Shown in pieces: positions 37,270 through 48,077 of a stretch of 64,000 nt of DNA. Each line of letters begins with the position of its first letter. The stretch's first letter is position 1. The translations under genes and the position numbers were made by a program. The notes under the pieces were generated by a model, which did no database searches, was not told the origin of the DNA, and was given only the letters and a program-made list of their open reading frames with translations. Origin of the DNA: Pseudisothecium myosuroides (taxonomy: Eukaryota > Streptophyta > Bryopsida > Hypnales > Lembophyllaceae); the NCBI GenBank assembly GCA_951799445.1, contig OX637292.1:9055296-9119295 (forward strand), given 5' to 3'.

Positions 37270-37774
37270 AAAATAGGTTGCCTTAACAAATAGGTTGCTT
37301 TATTACAAGGAAGTTAATTTACAGGCCATGAAAGTGAACAAATACTTTATAGATATTTTCATTAGCACACATGGAGGTTCACGAGTGCCAATTACATTAA
37401 TTATAAATTCATAAGTAGTCCATTTTAGTAGAATAACCATAAATATTCAATTACAGTGAAATGTCAAGAAATTAGTAGGAGGCACTCTAATTTCACTATT
37501 TTGTGTAGCAAATAATTACGTGTGTTAGAAACACTTCACAAAATAGTGAAATTAGGTTGCCTCAACAATTAGATTGCTTTATTATCAGAAAGTTACTGTA
37601 CAAGTAACCAAAGTCAACAAATATTCCTAAATTTTTTTTAATTTTTCTACATGGAGGTTCATGAGTCCCAATTACAATAATACCTATTTCAAAACTACAT
37701 TCGTGTATTCTTGTACAAAAACTGGAAATATTTATAGTGTCAAATGTCGAGAAATTAGTGTGGGGCAACCTAAT
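37270..37774. mobile_element. Two adjacent copies of a ~225-bp miniature element
   Basis: The second copy, 37549-37774, has ends AAATTAGGTTGCC and GGCAACCTAAT with TAGTG on both sides (37544-37548 and 37775-37779). The first copy, about 37270-37492, has matching order and decayed ends. Both share CATGGAGGTTCA and AGAAATTAGT internally. Confidence 0.55.
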
Positions 37775-37784
37775 TAGTGGGGAG

Positions 37785-40114
37785 GGACATTTTTGATGCA
37801 GGTTCGGGCGGCGCGTGTAGGTTCGGGAGAGGTTCGGTCGGTTCCGAAGCAGCTGGAGGTTCGGGTTGGTGAGGTTTGGGTCCTACGCATCAGGCATGGC
37901 TGGTCGTCACTCCGGCGACCAGGGTTTGGTTTTCATTTTTGGTTTTCCTTGCTCCCGCTTCGTCCTCTCGCGCGTCATCGTTTTGCCTTGGTGTTTTCTC
38001 TTTCGCTTTCGATTTGCTTGCCGTTGGTGTAGTCGCCTTGCGAGTTGTAGGAGGAAGCGCTTCTTCGTGGTGGTCCTTGCGGTGTGCTTTGGCGGAAGCT
38101 TTCACGCGGGTGCATCAACGGAGGTAGCTGTTCCAGCAACTTGCCGTTTGTGGCATCTCCATTCGAGCGGTTTAACAAGTATGATGTTATTTGCTTGTGC
38201 TTCACTTAAGCCGATTTTGAAAAATCTATCTGCTCAGGGTTTTCATGCTTCTCAAAGGTCTCCACGAATGTATGTAACCGGGGTAGAGTTTAGGCAAAAT
38301 GTTTTTGATGTTCATTTCTCTTTTTGCCGTGAAGTCAAATTACAAGGCTTCTGTATAATGCCTCATGTCTGCGCGCTTTCTATTTGCTTGTGCGCTTTCT
38401 ATTTGCTTGCGCTTTCTGTTTGCTTTCGATTTCTTTGCGGGGTAGACGCCAGAGAATAAGTCGGTTTCAACTTGGTTCGCGGGATGTATCGTGAATTTGG
38501 TTCTCGAGATGTAGTATGAATTGGGTTTTGGGGATGCACTAGAATTTTTTTCAATTCGCTTCATTATCTTTATTTGCTTGGCAGTACGGATGTTTCTTAC
38601 CTTATTTAATTCGCTTGTTCTCTTGATGTTCGTTTCTTACCTTGCTTAATTCGTTTGTTCAAGCTTCTTGGTGTTCCTCAGGGAAGTGCTGTTAATCTGT
38701 CTTCCCATGATCCTTCCTTTCTTTTTATGCATTGTCTGTGTGTCCTTCATATCTTCAGCTTATATTGAAAGCTTTCCAATTGAGGATCACAGAAAATAAC
38801 ATTTGAATTTCGTGTTGCAAACCGCTGCAGAAAGGATTGTATTGCTAAAGACAAGCAGTAGCAGACTGCAAATTTCGAGTCTGAACTCCAAAGCACAAGA
38901 CAGCAGTCCCTAGAAACAGGTAACAGAAATCCCACTACCTCATGTCCCAAATAGGTACATTCTAGAAGTACCCCCTATAACCGTGCACCGTAGATAGAAG
39001 TTCAGAGCGGCCGCTCTGATCCATTGGGTTTAGCAGCCCGATGGAAGCTCTAAGGTTTAGAACGGCCTCTCTGATTCCTCAGTTTCAGTAGTTACTCAGT
39101 AGCTCAAGTTCAGAGCGGTCGCCGTGAACCCCTTGGTGACGAGTAACTTGGGAGTAGACAGGATTAGAGCGGTCTCTCTAAACCCTTTCGTGACAAATAA
39201 CAGGATAGTAGACAGGTTCAGAGCAACCGCTCTGAACCTCTTAAGGACGAGTAACTTGGGAGTCCATAGGATAAGAGCGGCCGCTCTAATCCTGTCCATT
39301 AGGTATCTCTACTTCTCATAAACAGGTCAGACGCTCTATTACCCCTGTAGTTGCTCCGTGCTCAACCTTAGGAGCAGAGCGGTCTCCCAAAATCTAGTAT
39401 GATCTAGAAAATCAGATCAAAAGTGTTGACCAAAAATCGTCCTCAGAGATCTTTATTGCTCTTAGGTTTAGACCGGTCGCTCTAAACCTCAAAAAAAAAT
39501 CCTTGTTAAACTAGGCTACAAGAATCGGACGCTACCAAATACTCAACGACAGGTCCATTAGAGCTTTCTGGTTTAGAGCGTCCTTGAACCTCTTAACGGT
39601 TGGAGCCGTAGTGCCTATCAGGTTCAGAGCAACCGCTCTGATCCTCCACAAAGGATCCCGGTAGTTCAGGATCAGAGCGGCTACTCTAGACCTTGTCAAC
39701 ATGACCACAACAGAAATGATGTCCAAAGCGGGCACTCGAACCTTTGATGTGTTCACCCCCGAGAAAATATCCATGAATGAGTACACGTCGCCAAAGCCAA
39801 CTATACAAAAACCAGATAAAAAAAATAACATAAAAAACAATCCTAGATGAGGAGCTGTAGTAAATCAATACGAGCGAAGAAAAGTTAGGAAAAGAGAAAC
39901 GAGGAAACTAAAAAATCTTCAACAAACCGTGAAATCCACATAGTACAAGGAAACCATCCGGTCCAGTTGGGAGATTGTAGGAAAACATGGTTTGGAGCGG
40001 TCGCTCTGATCTAGTCCTGAGAGGTACTTTGCCAATCAACTTCTTTGTCAAAGTTAGTTCACGTAAGCTCTGGCATACACCGCAGTCTGATGTGCACCAC
40101 TTCCTGTGAACAGT
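37785..40114. promoter_or_regulatory. Upstream region of the large gene, with palindrome array 2
   Basis: GC content rises at 37785. A 197-codon frame at 37866-38459 has low complexity (F, R, S, L) and is probably leader or intron, though ATGGCTGGTCGTCACTCCGG near 37896 could start an upstream exon. From 39000 to 40011 lies a second palindrome array. The coding exon starts at about 40115 behind an acceptor (TTCCTGTGAACAG). Confidence 0.45.
39000..40011. repeat. Palindrome array 2, about 14 copies
   Basis: Copies start at 39000, 39055, 39108, 39162, 39216 and 39270, about 54 bases apart, then continue less regularly at about 39325 (decayed), 39371, 39466, 39571, 39622, 39670, 39721 and 39990. 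Good examples are TTCAGAGCGGCCGCTCTGAT (39001-39020) and TTCAGAGCAACCGCTCTGAA (39217-39236). Unlike array 1, the spacers differ from each other, so the spacing is kept while the spacer sequence is not. Confidence 0.85.
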
Positions 40115-41887
40115 GGCATGGAGCCTTTTCTGGAGAGCCGGACACCACTCACTGGATACATTAGGAGGATGTCGCCGGACCGCCTCCACAACTCTTGGAA
40201 ATCTCACCTAGAGGAGAAACCCCCGCTCCAGTTCATCTCATCCAAATCTTTGTGGACGGTCGAAATGAACTACCACCAAGGCTCGCTTGTGTTCAGTCTA
40301 GAGATAGGGTTCAGGAAGAACGAGGGTCCCAGGTGGAAATCGTTCAAGGAGTTGGTAGTTCTAAATATTACAGTGCTGCAAGAGGCCATCCTAATAGACG
40401 TAGTTAATTCATTCAATAGTTTGTCTGGAGTCGTCGTCATACGTGTGGAAGATGAGATGACGTTCTGTCATGATAGAATGATAAAGAACTATGATCACGT
40501 ACCCCATCTCTACCAAGACTTCATGCTCGATATTAAGTCTAGGTGCGAGGCCCTGGACGGGAATTTTGTAGAGACCGCTCAAGTCGTGAAGGCTTACCTG
40601 ATCGATGGAGACAACCTTCACAATGCGGCTCACGTTGCTGGAACCATCTCGCAGGACACAGGGACCTCCAAAATGGAGTCGCAGGGACGGGCGCAAAAGA
40701 AGAAGAAAATAATTGCATCAACATCCGGCCCCAGCACAGGAGCGCGACCTCCTGCGCAGTCGGCTCTTCCAGGAGCCTCATCTATAGCTCCCCCTCGCCA
40801 GACGGCTCCTAGGCAAGTGGTCCAAGGGACTGCTGTGACCGTTCCCCCTCCTGCCGTAGAAGCTTCTGGACCACCGAATCAAGAGACTGCTGTGGCCGCG
40901 CCACCTCAGACTGGAACGGTAGCACAAGAACGGCCGAAACCGAAATTGCGACCTAAACAAAAAGTCAAAAGGAAGAGGAAGACACCGGCCGAGAGCAAAA
41001 CCAGGACATCTGCCTCACAGGAGATTGAACAGGGTCGATGGCGACGGCAACAGCGGGAAGAAGCTCCAACTATGGACACAGGAGCGCCAAGCTCGTCGCA
41101 GCAGAGCAACATTCTGGAGTCCACGGAGGTGTCCGAGGAGGAGGCAAAGAAGCAGGCCATTCGCAAAGTGAGCGGCCTCTGGGTGGACAACCCAGCCACC
41201 GTACCTTTCGATCCCGACTCCGTTCCCAAAAAGTTGTTTGTGGATGTTGAGATCAAGAAGGGTCCCAAGCGTAGCGAAGAGCAGGAGGCGAAGATACGTC
41301 GTAAAGCGGAAGCAGTGGCCAACAAGAAGTTCAAAGAACTTGCCGACTACATGTACATTTTTGGGCGTGGGACGTTCTTTGAACTAGACGTCGACGACAT
41401 GGAGCCCTGCGACGAGAAGACGGGCATGATTTACAGGCCCTTGGAGAGCACGGGTGTCGCCCTTGTGCAAGACCGAATGGTGAAGATGAACTTCACGAAA
41501 CAAATTCTGACCGTCATGCCCAACACCCTGGAGAGACCAACGTGCTGGCAAGACTGCGTCGCGGCCTTCCCCTTGAAGATCATCAACGGACAGCACACCT
41601 GGAAGGCCTCCAAGGAAATTCTATCCGGGGAGGCAAATGTGGACGACTCCAAGGTCGCCCAGAAAGTTCAGAACTGGGTCTGTGAGGTTGTCTGGACGAA
41701 GGACTATAATCATTTGCACGCCTTGTTGTGCAAGTGTAACAACAAGAATATCGCTAGCCCGTTTGTCTCCTCCATCCCAGCGACCATAAGGTACTGCCGC
41801 TACCTCTGGGTGAACGCTCAAAAACCTCCCCAGGTCCGCAAGAACCTGAGGAAGACGGAGAAAGGCGATAATTACAAGAGATACCAG
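40115..41887 (+). CDS. Large gene, exon with possible ParB/Srx-like domain
   Basis: The open frame starts behind an acceptor at 40114; the first ATG is at 40118, so earlier exons are possible. The first 180 codons form an unrecognised domain (KSLWTVEMNYHQGSLVFSLE). Then comes a Pro/Ala-rich linker with a strong basic signal (KPKLRPKQKVKRKRK, near 40940-40985), consistent with the nucleus. The C-terminal third contains AFPLKIINGQHTWKASKEIL (near 41567-41626), followed by WTKDYNHLHALLCKCNNKN. The GQH-x4-A pattern with a later Asn-rich helix recalls ParB/sulfiredoxin-like domains (GxHRxxA). I see this as a resemblance only. The donor CAG|GTCAGC is in phase 0. Confidence 0.5.
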
Positions 41888-41968
41888 GTCAGCATTTCTG
41901 ACCTCCCTCCGTCCTGTTTTCTTTGTTCATTTCTGTCACTGACTTCTGTGTCCCTACGAGCTTATGCG

Positions 41969-42073
41969 GTTCAGAGTGGCCGCTCTGAACTTGTTTCCTG
42001 AGTAGAGTGGAACTGGCAGCAAGCGTCCACATCTTTTTGCTCCATGGGTAGATTAGAGCGGCCCCTCTGAACC
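41969..42073. repeat. Two palindromes inside the first intron of the large gene
   Basis: TTCAGAGTGGCCGCTCTGAA at 41970-41989 and a copy with one weaker arm (ATTAGAGCGGCCCCTCTGAA) at 42052-42071. Both lie in the 239-base intron 41888-42126. Confidence 0.8.
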
Positions 42074-42126
42074 AATGTACTGGATGACTTCTGACGCTTT
42101 TCTTCTCACTGCAAGAATTCAAACAG

Positions 42127-43501
42127 AAGGTTCACCAGAGTTTTGAATCTACTGGTTCTATGAAGTCAAAGTCCGTGTCGGGACCGGTCTACGACCTGGA
42201 CAAGATGGGGGAGCACTTTATCATCATGTCCTCCGAGGAGACATGGGCTTTATGGCAGGATGTGTTCTCGGCTCACGAGTCGGGGTCGTTGATTGACATT
42301 GACGCAAACAAGCTGTTCAATCAACTAGAGACCAAAGAGGGACAGGCAAAGCCATATAAGTTCGCGCCGATAACGAACAACATGATGAAGAGCTTGGCGG
42401 GGATGGACGATCCTTCTGTCGGTGAATTGGCGCAAAATCCTCGGCAAGCCTCCCAAGGTCTACATTCACAAGAAGCCCTCGAAATGGGCAGACGTCATCC
42501 CCCTGGCCATGTGGTGCACAAACAAGAAGCAGAAGAGAGTTGTGTGCAGGGATTTAGGGGATAAGGGCAGGGATCGAGGCATCAAGGACGCAAAGGATGT
42601 CTTCCAGAGCGCGGACGTCTTCGACCCGAAGCGCTGGAAGGAATACAAGGAGAAATTGTGCCTGACCGGCTTCCACATGTGGCACCTCCTATCGCTGGAT
42701 CAAGAGTATCTGAAGTCGGAGTGCTCGCAGGGCAAGAAGAGAGAGGATCCGAACGCCCAACTTGCGGCGGGACTGGAGCGGGCCATGGATAACCGGAAGC
42801 GTTTTGAGTACGTCAAGCAGTGCTCTCGGGCCAGCGTTTGCCGCTGGTTCAAAAAGGAGGACTGCTTTGAGCTGGATGTCTGCACCCAGACGAAGTCTAA
42901 GAAGTGGGTGCTCAACGTCCCAAACGACTTGCCCGCCCAGCTCAAATGCTGCGAGGTTGGCATCATGGACTTTCGACTGTTCCCCATGCACAAGATGATG
43001 GAGATAAATTCTGCAAATAGAATGATCGTGGAACAAGTCGAGAAGATTTCCAACTCCGCGATGTCGAAGACCGTCCACACATGGATGCTGATCTATGAGG
43101 GCAAGCGGGCCGCAGTCATGGACGAACTCACGAAGGCTCTCTTTCCGGATCACATCCTTCGGCAGGACTACGAGTACGAGTACGCGAAGGGCGAGCCGGG
43201 AGACAAGGTGCGGAGCCACGATAGGGTGATGTACTTGAAGAGGGACGTAAAGAGCTTTCCGATGTCCTGCCTCGTGAACCAGCTGGACAGGATAAGTAGG
43301 CTGGAGAAGGAAGAGAATGGCCTCAAGAACCAGGACATCCTCTATGCGAAGAGCGAGACTTGTCGGCACGACAATCTAGACCTTAGCTCGCCGTGGGAGC
43401 TCCGATACGAGGTCTACCTTCGCTTCATCGACAAGTATTGCCGAGATCAAGGGACCGTCATGCTCGTCTTCGCCGGAGCCAAGGCAGTCTCTGCATGCAC
43501 G
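42127..43501 (+). pseudogene. Large gene, second visible exon, with a frameshift
   Basis: Acceptor ATTCAAACAG leads in phase 0 to KVHQSFESTGSMKSKSVSG. The frame reads to about NNMMKSLAGMDDPSV; coding continues one frame over from about 42422 as NWRKILGKPPKVYIHKKPSK to 43501, so one base was lost or gained between 42400 and 42425. The second part is Lys- and Trp-rich (DPKRWKEYKEKLCLTGFHMW) with several Cys residues. No domain is recognised. The donor ACG|GTAATC is in phase 0 with the next exon. Confidence 0.5.
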
Positions 43502-43613
43502 GTAATCACTCTTGTAAACGACTCTTTTAATGAAAAACCCTAAGATGTGTAGAAGACAAGTTTGTGGCTGTCATCACTAGTGGAAAAGTCATTAACGTCA
43601 TATCTCTGTGCAG

Positions 43614-44495
43614 ATGTTGTCCCGCAGTTCTGTGTCCTTGATGATCGCCGACACCGAATCCAAGCAGCGTCACGGAAATCACAATCGACTCTGCGCACTC
43701 ATGTGGCCCGAGGTCTTGGTCCCGGGGTGGACACTCAAGTACACCTGCAATCCCTCGGTGATAAGAAGGGATCGAAACGTTCTGAAGAAACCTGCCGTAG
43801 GCGTAGAGGAAGTGGGCAAGGAACTCGAAGTTCATGAAGAGGAGCAGGAGGACGTGCAAGAAGACGTGGTAGGGGCTGAGGAAGGAGAAGACCAAGTCGA
43901 CGAGGAAGAGAAAGGGGACGACGGGGAGGACGACGAAGAAGAGGACGAGGACGAAGGTGCAGCCAAGGACACGAATGACGGCGCCAAAGACGAACCTGCT
44001 TTGGTGGACAGGGAGGAGATGACTGAAACCATCACCGGAACACATACCGTCTCCCCTCGCCAAGCCTCCTCCATCATTAGACAAGAGCGGCCCCTCAACA
44101 CATCGAGTTCGTCATCCTTGGATGAGGAAAATGATGACTCGGATGACTTGGATGACGATGAGAACAACTCTCCGGACCACCCCAACACTCCTGCCGATGA
44201 AGATCAGGGCGGCCGCTCTGATGTGGATGATGGTGCCGCACCCCGTACACATCCCTCCGCTGAAGTTCAAGGCAGTAGTTCTGTTCCTACTCAGCCCCCT
44301 CCTCCATCTCCTGCTCTTGATTGCAGAGGACCCGAATTTCTCTCTTCCCCACCCCTTCCCTCTGTCCCGCCTGTGGAGTCTGAAGGTGCCCACTCTCCGT
44401 TGGCCGCCCCTGTTCCTGTGGTTGCAGTAATTCCCTCTCCACAAGTTCAGAGCGGCTGCTCTGAAGTCGAATCCAAGACGGTTGGCTTCCGGGTC
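43614..44495 (+). pseudogene. Large gene, third visible exon, cut by LTR D
   Basis: Acceptor TCTCTGTGCAG is followed in phase 0 by ATGTTGTCCCGC. After a short globular start (ALMWPEVLVPGWTLKYTCN) the exon is a long acidic tract, then Ser/Asp-rich, then Pro-rich. Two palindromes fall in coding sequence. LTR D inserts after GGGTC at 44495 and the frame continues at 49373. Confidence 0.5.
44202..44466. repeat. Two palindromes within coding sequence
   Basis: ATCAGGGCGGCCGCTCTGAT at 44203-44222 and TTCAGAGCGGCTGCTCTGAA at 44446-44465. They encode QGGRSDV- and VQSGCSE-like peptides, so the motif is tolerated in the acidic/Pro-rich region of the protein. Confidence 0.75.
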
Positions 44496-46033
44496 TGTAG
44501 GCGCTAGATTACCCACCCTTGGTAATAAAGCGAACACCGACTAGGTTCTATGCCTTTATCCACATTTTTAATATATGGGGGTGATGTGAGCGCGGTCCAC
44601 TGTGCTTTCCAAGCAATGGATCTTTTTTGCTAACGTTTCCTAAGTGTCGTGGACGGCAACGAATAATTAGAATGCATGTAATAACTCACAAGGTAATTGC
44701 AATGCTCAGGGGTGATGGTAAAATCCTAACTCCCTAACTATCTATCCTATGTCGAGGGTAGACTGGGTAGTTGGCGTCATTTCTAACGTCCCTCACTATG
44801 TAAAAAGAGGAACCCCTATGTTCCTTCCATGAACCTCTAAGGCTATTTGGGTTTCTAAGACTCCACCTAGAAGTTCTACTTTTAAAAGCTACCCCTAAGG
44901 TTCCAACTTTTACTCTAACTTTTAACTTCTAAGTGTACTCTAGGTTTTGACTTTTAACTCTAAGTTTTTTACTCCTAAATTAACTCTAAAATTTACCTTC
45001 TAAAGTTAACTCTATGTTTTGACTTTAACTCTAAGTTTTTTACTCCTAAACTAACTCTAAAATTTACCTTCTAAAGTTAATTCTATGTTTTGACTTTAAC
45101 TCTAAGTTTTTACTTCTAAAATTAATCCCAAATTTTAACCTCTAAGTTTGACTCTACGTTTTCACTTTGACTCTAGATTTTTTTCTACTTCCAACTAACT
45201 CTAAGATTTACCCTCTAAATCTAACTATAACTTTTTACTTTTCACTTTAGCTTTTTACTCTAGCTTTTTACTTCTCAATTGACTCGAAAGTTTACCCTTT
45301 AAATTTAATCTTAACTTTTGACTTAAGGCTTTTGACTTTCTACTTCCAAATTTAACCCTATCGTTTTAATCCTAGATTAACGCTAAATGTTACTCCAAGT
45401 TTTATTTCTAAATTTTACTCTAGCTTTTGACCTCTAACTTCAAGATCTAACTCCTATTTCTACTCGTAATTTCTACCTCTTAAATTTAGTCTAAAGTTTT
45501 TACTTTTAATTTCCACTTCTTACTCGGATTTTTCACTCCTAATTGACCCTAACTTCCCTTCCTAAACTACCCTAAGGTTTCACTAGAATTTTTAACCCCC
45601 TAAGTTAAACTACCAAATTAATTCTACTTTTTACCTTCCCAAAGTTAACTCTAGATTTGACCTTAGAATTTTAACTTTTAGAAATAAAAATGTAAATTGA
45701 TTCTAATTCTACCTGCTACTTAATTTCTAATTTTAATCCTAATTTCTCTTCCTAATTTAAACTCCTAAGTTCCGTCCATGATTCTTTTTGGATGAATTTT
45801 TACTCAAAATTTCTCCGTCCTACCCCCTACCGCTTAACTTAACCTAACGCGGTCGATTTACAGCCAAATCCTAAGTGTAATATGTTTTTGGAAACCTCTA
45901 GTCCTAATCTATCAACTTTTGAATCTAAACTTCTAATTTGCACTAATCTCGGATGCTAATCACGCCCTAAGGGCTGATTAGGAAAATAAATGCTAATTAG
46001 GGAGAAACATCAAAGATAAAATTAAAAACTCAC

Positions 46034-46096
46034 CTCGTCACTACCGGTGTCGGAAATAACTTCGTCCACGTCCACGTGTATATCCTCACGCTCCAT
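46034..46096 (-). CDS. LTR-borne first coding exon (copy D), 21 codons
   Basis: Same exon as in copies A-C with Ile for Val at codon 6; start context ACCATGG, donor GTGAGT. Confidence 0.55.
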
Positions 46097-46774
46097 GGTA
46101 GTCTTTGGCTTTGTTTTGAATTTTTTCCAAGCTCACCGCTTATTTTAGGCAATATTACAATTTTTTGATGATCTAAACTCCCTCTTTCCCTTTCTCTTTC
46201 CTCTTCTTTCTTCCTCTTTCTTCTACACTAGCACTATTCCACCTAAGCTTTTATGAGTCTTACACTATGGTTTCAAACTACGAGAAGGGTTTAAATGGTC
46301 CTCCTACCCTCTTACACAACTTTGCTTTGTGTCATCCTAATCCTCCTCCCATCGGTCACTATGAATTCCCAAGATTTCCTTTCCTAAGCCTACCTACTCC
46401 TAATCTAGGCTACTATTTATCGTCTCTCACCTTTGCTTGCCTACTTCTCCTCCTCCTTCCCTAATCTCCTTCCATTGTGTGCAGGTGTGTTTGGTGAGAG
46501 TGTGTGCAGGTGTGCTTGGTGAGAGTGTGTGCAGGTGCAAGGGTTCTCCACTTTTTCCTCCCTCTTCCCTTGTGTTTTTTGTGTCAACTCTAATCCTACC
46601 CCAACCTTCTTGGTTTTGTTTTGGTTTTGTTTTGATTTTAGAAAGTCAAAAACCAGAAAAAACGCAGTCAAAAAAAAGGAGAGAGTTCTGTGCTGGGGCC
46701 CCAACGGCCTGCCCACCACGGCCTGGCCCTCCGACTGGTCGGCAGGGGCTGGCTGGCTGGGGGGTCGAGGAGTT

Positions 46775-46817
<43 letters not shown>

Positions 46818-46820
46818 TTT
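46775..46820 (+). repeat. (TTTA)n microsatellite (copy D)
   Basis: Longer than the matching tract in C by about two units. Confidence 0.9.
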
Positions 46821-47399
46821 TAATAATAAAAAAATAAACAAACCAACCGGGGACCAGCTGGTTGCTTGGTCCGATGGATGGCTTGGCCGATGCTGGTTTT
46901 GATGGCCGGACTGATGTTGGTTTTGATGGCCTGGACTGATGCTGGTTTTTGATGGCCTGGACTGATGCTCGTTTGATGGCCTGGACTAGTGCTTGGGCTA
47001 AAAAACTACTCTTGCAAAATAAAACTAAGGTAGCTAGACTTTGCAAAAAGCTTAAGGTAACTAGATTTTTTGCACCATAACTAGTTAGCTGGACTTTGCA
47101 AAAAACTAAGGTAGCTGGACTTTTTGCACCATAATTTCTAAGGTATTAAAAACTAAGGTAAGGCTAGTTTTGCCAAAGAGCCGGAAATTGTTGACAATCT
47201 ACATATCTTGGAAGCTAAACTCTAGACTTTCCCAAGGAGGTCTTGGAAACTAGACTTTGGAATCTAAGGCTATGGAGGTTCAAAGCTTTGCCGTAAAATT
47301 GGTTTTAACACCAACTTTAAGACTTATGACACTCACTGGGTTCAAAGCTCCACCGTCTAAGAGTATTTTAACACACACTGTAGGACTTGACGTTGTCAC

Positions 47400-47645
47400 A
47401 AAGCCAAAGCTTCGCCGTCGTGGGGAGGGGTCCACACAAGAAGAGGGATATTAAAAGAAGATAGAAAAAGACAAACTTTAGAAGCACACGTGACAAAGCC
47501 AAAGCTTCGTCGTCGTGGGGAGGGGTCCACCCAACAAGAGGGATATTAAAAGAAGATAGAAAAAGACAAACTTTAGAAGCACACGTGACAAAGCCAAAGC
47601 TTCGCCGTCCCGAGGGGGGGTCCACACAACAAGGGAAAGATTAGA
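47400..47645 (-). repeat. 94-bp minisatellite, 3 units (copy D)
   Basis: Same units as 14838-15175, one fewer. Confidence 0.8.
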
Positions 47646-48068
47646 AGAGGGTGAGGACACGCAAGTGAGGGAAAACAACACGTTTTAGTACACGTAAAGG
47701 CACACAACTTCACAAGCTAAAGGCCTCCCAAAGCGGCATCGCCAAGGTACGGTGGGGGGTGACTTTAGGATTAGGACAAGACACCAAAAGACTCCTAAAC
47801 TCACAAGTTAGCTCACAAAGGTACAACAAGAGAGAAACAAGGACTCTTAACTCGTAACAAGGGTATAACAAACGCACGAGAAGTACACAAGGCAAGAGAG
47901 AAGGACCCCCAAGGACCTTCAAAGCTTGAAATCTAGCAACAATGGAGCAAAAAATGCTCCAAAAATACCGTAGAGGTTTTTGGCTTCAAATGCCAAAATA
48001 TCCAAAGCAAATTGGACCCACGAACCCAAACAAAAGTGAGGGGGTGTTCTAGAGAGAGAAATGGGGCC

Positions 48069-48077
48069 CTTATATAG
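48069..48077 (-). promoter_or_regulatory. LTR TATA box (copy D)
   Basis: Plus-strand CCTTATATA, reading TATATAAGG on the minus strand, as in B and C. Confidence 0.55.

Larger units (their letters stand above)
26965..37784. other. AT-rich block without recognisable genes
   Basis: Base composition changes sharply after the orphan gene and back at about 37785. The open frames (up to 123 codons at 27053-27424) look random. Diverged direct repeats are visible, for example 27370-27560 against 29975-30160, and 33850-33940 against 34317-34400. Small inverted-repeat elements are listed separately. It may be an insertion into the giant element or its own spacer; no ends with a target duplication were found. 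Confidence 0.5.

Noticed and set aside
37866..38459. 197-aa ORF upstream of the large gene
   Set aside because: Low-complexity Phe/Arg/Ser/Leu composition and tandem TTTGCTTG phrases suggest leader or intron; only a small upstream exon remains possible.
43832..44188. 118-aa Ser-rich minus-strand ORF
   Set aside because: Antisense shadow of the acidic Glu/Asp tract of the large gene.
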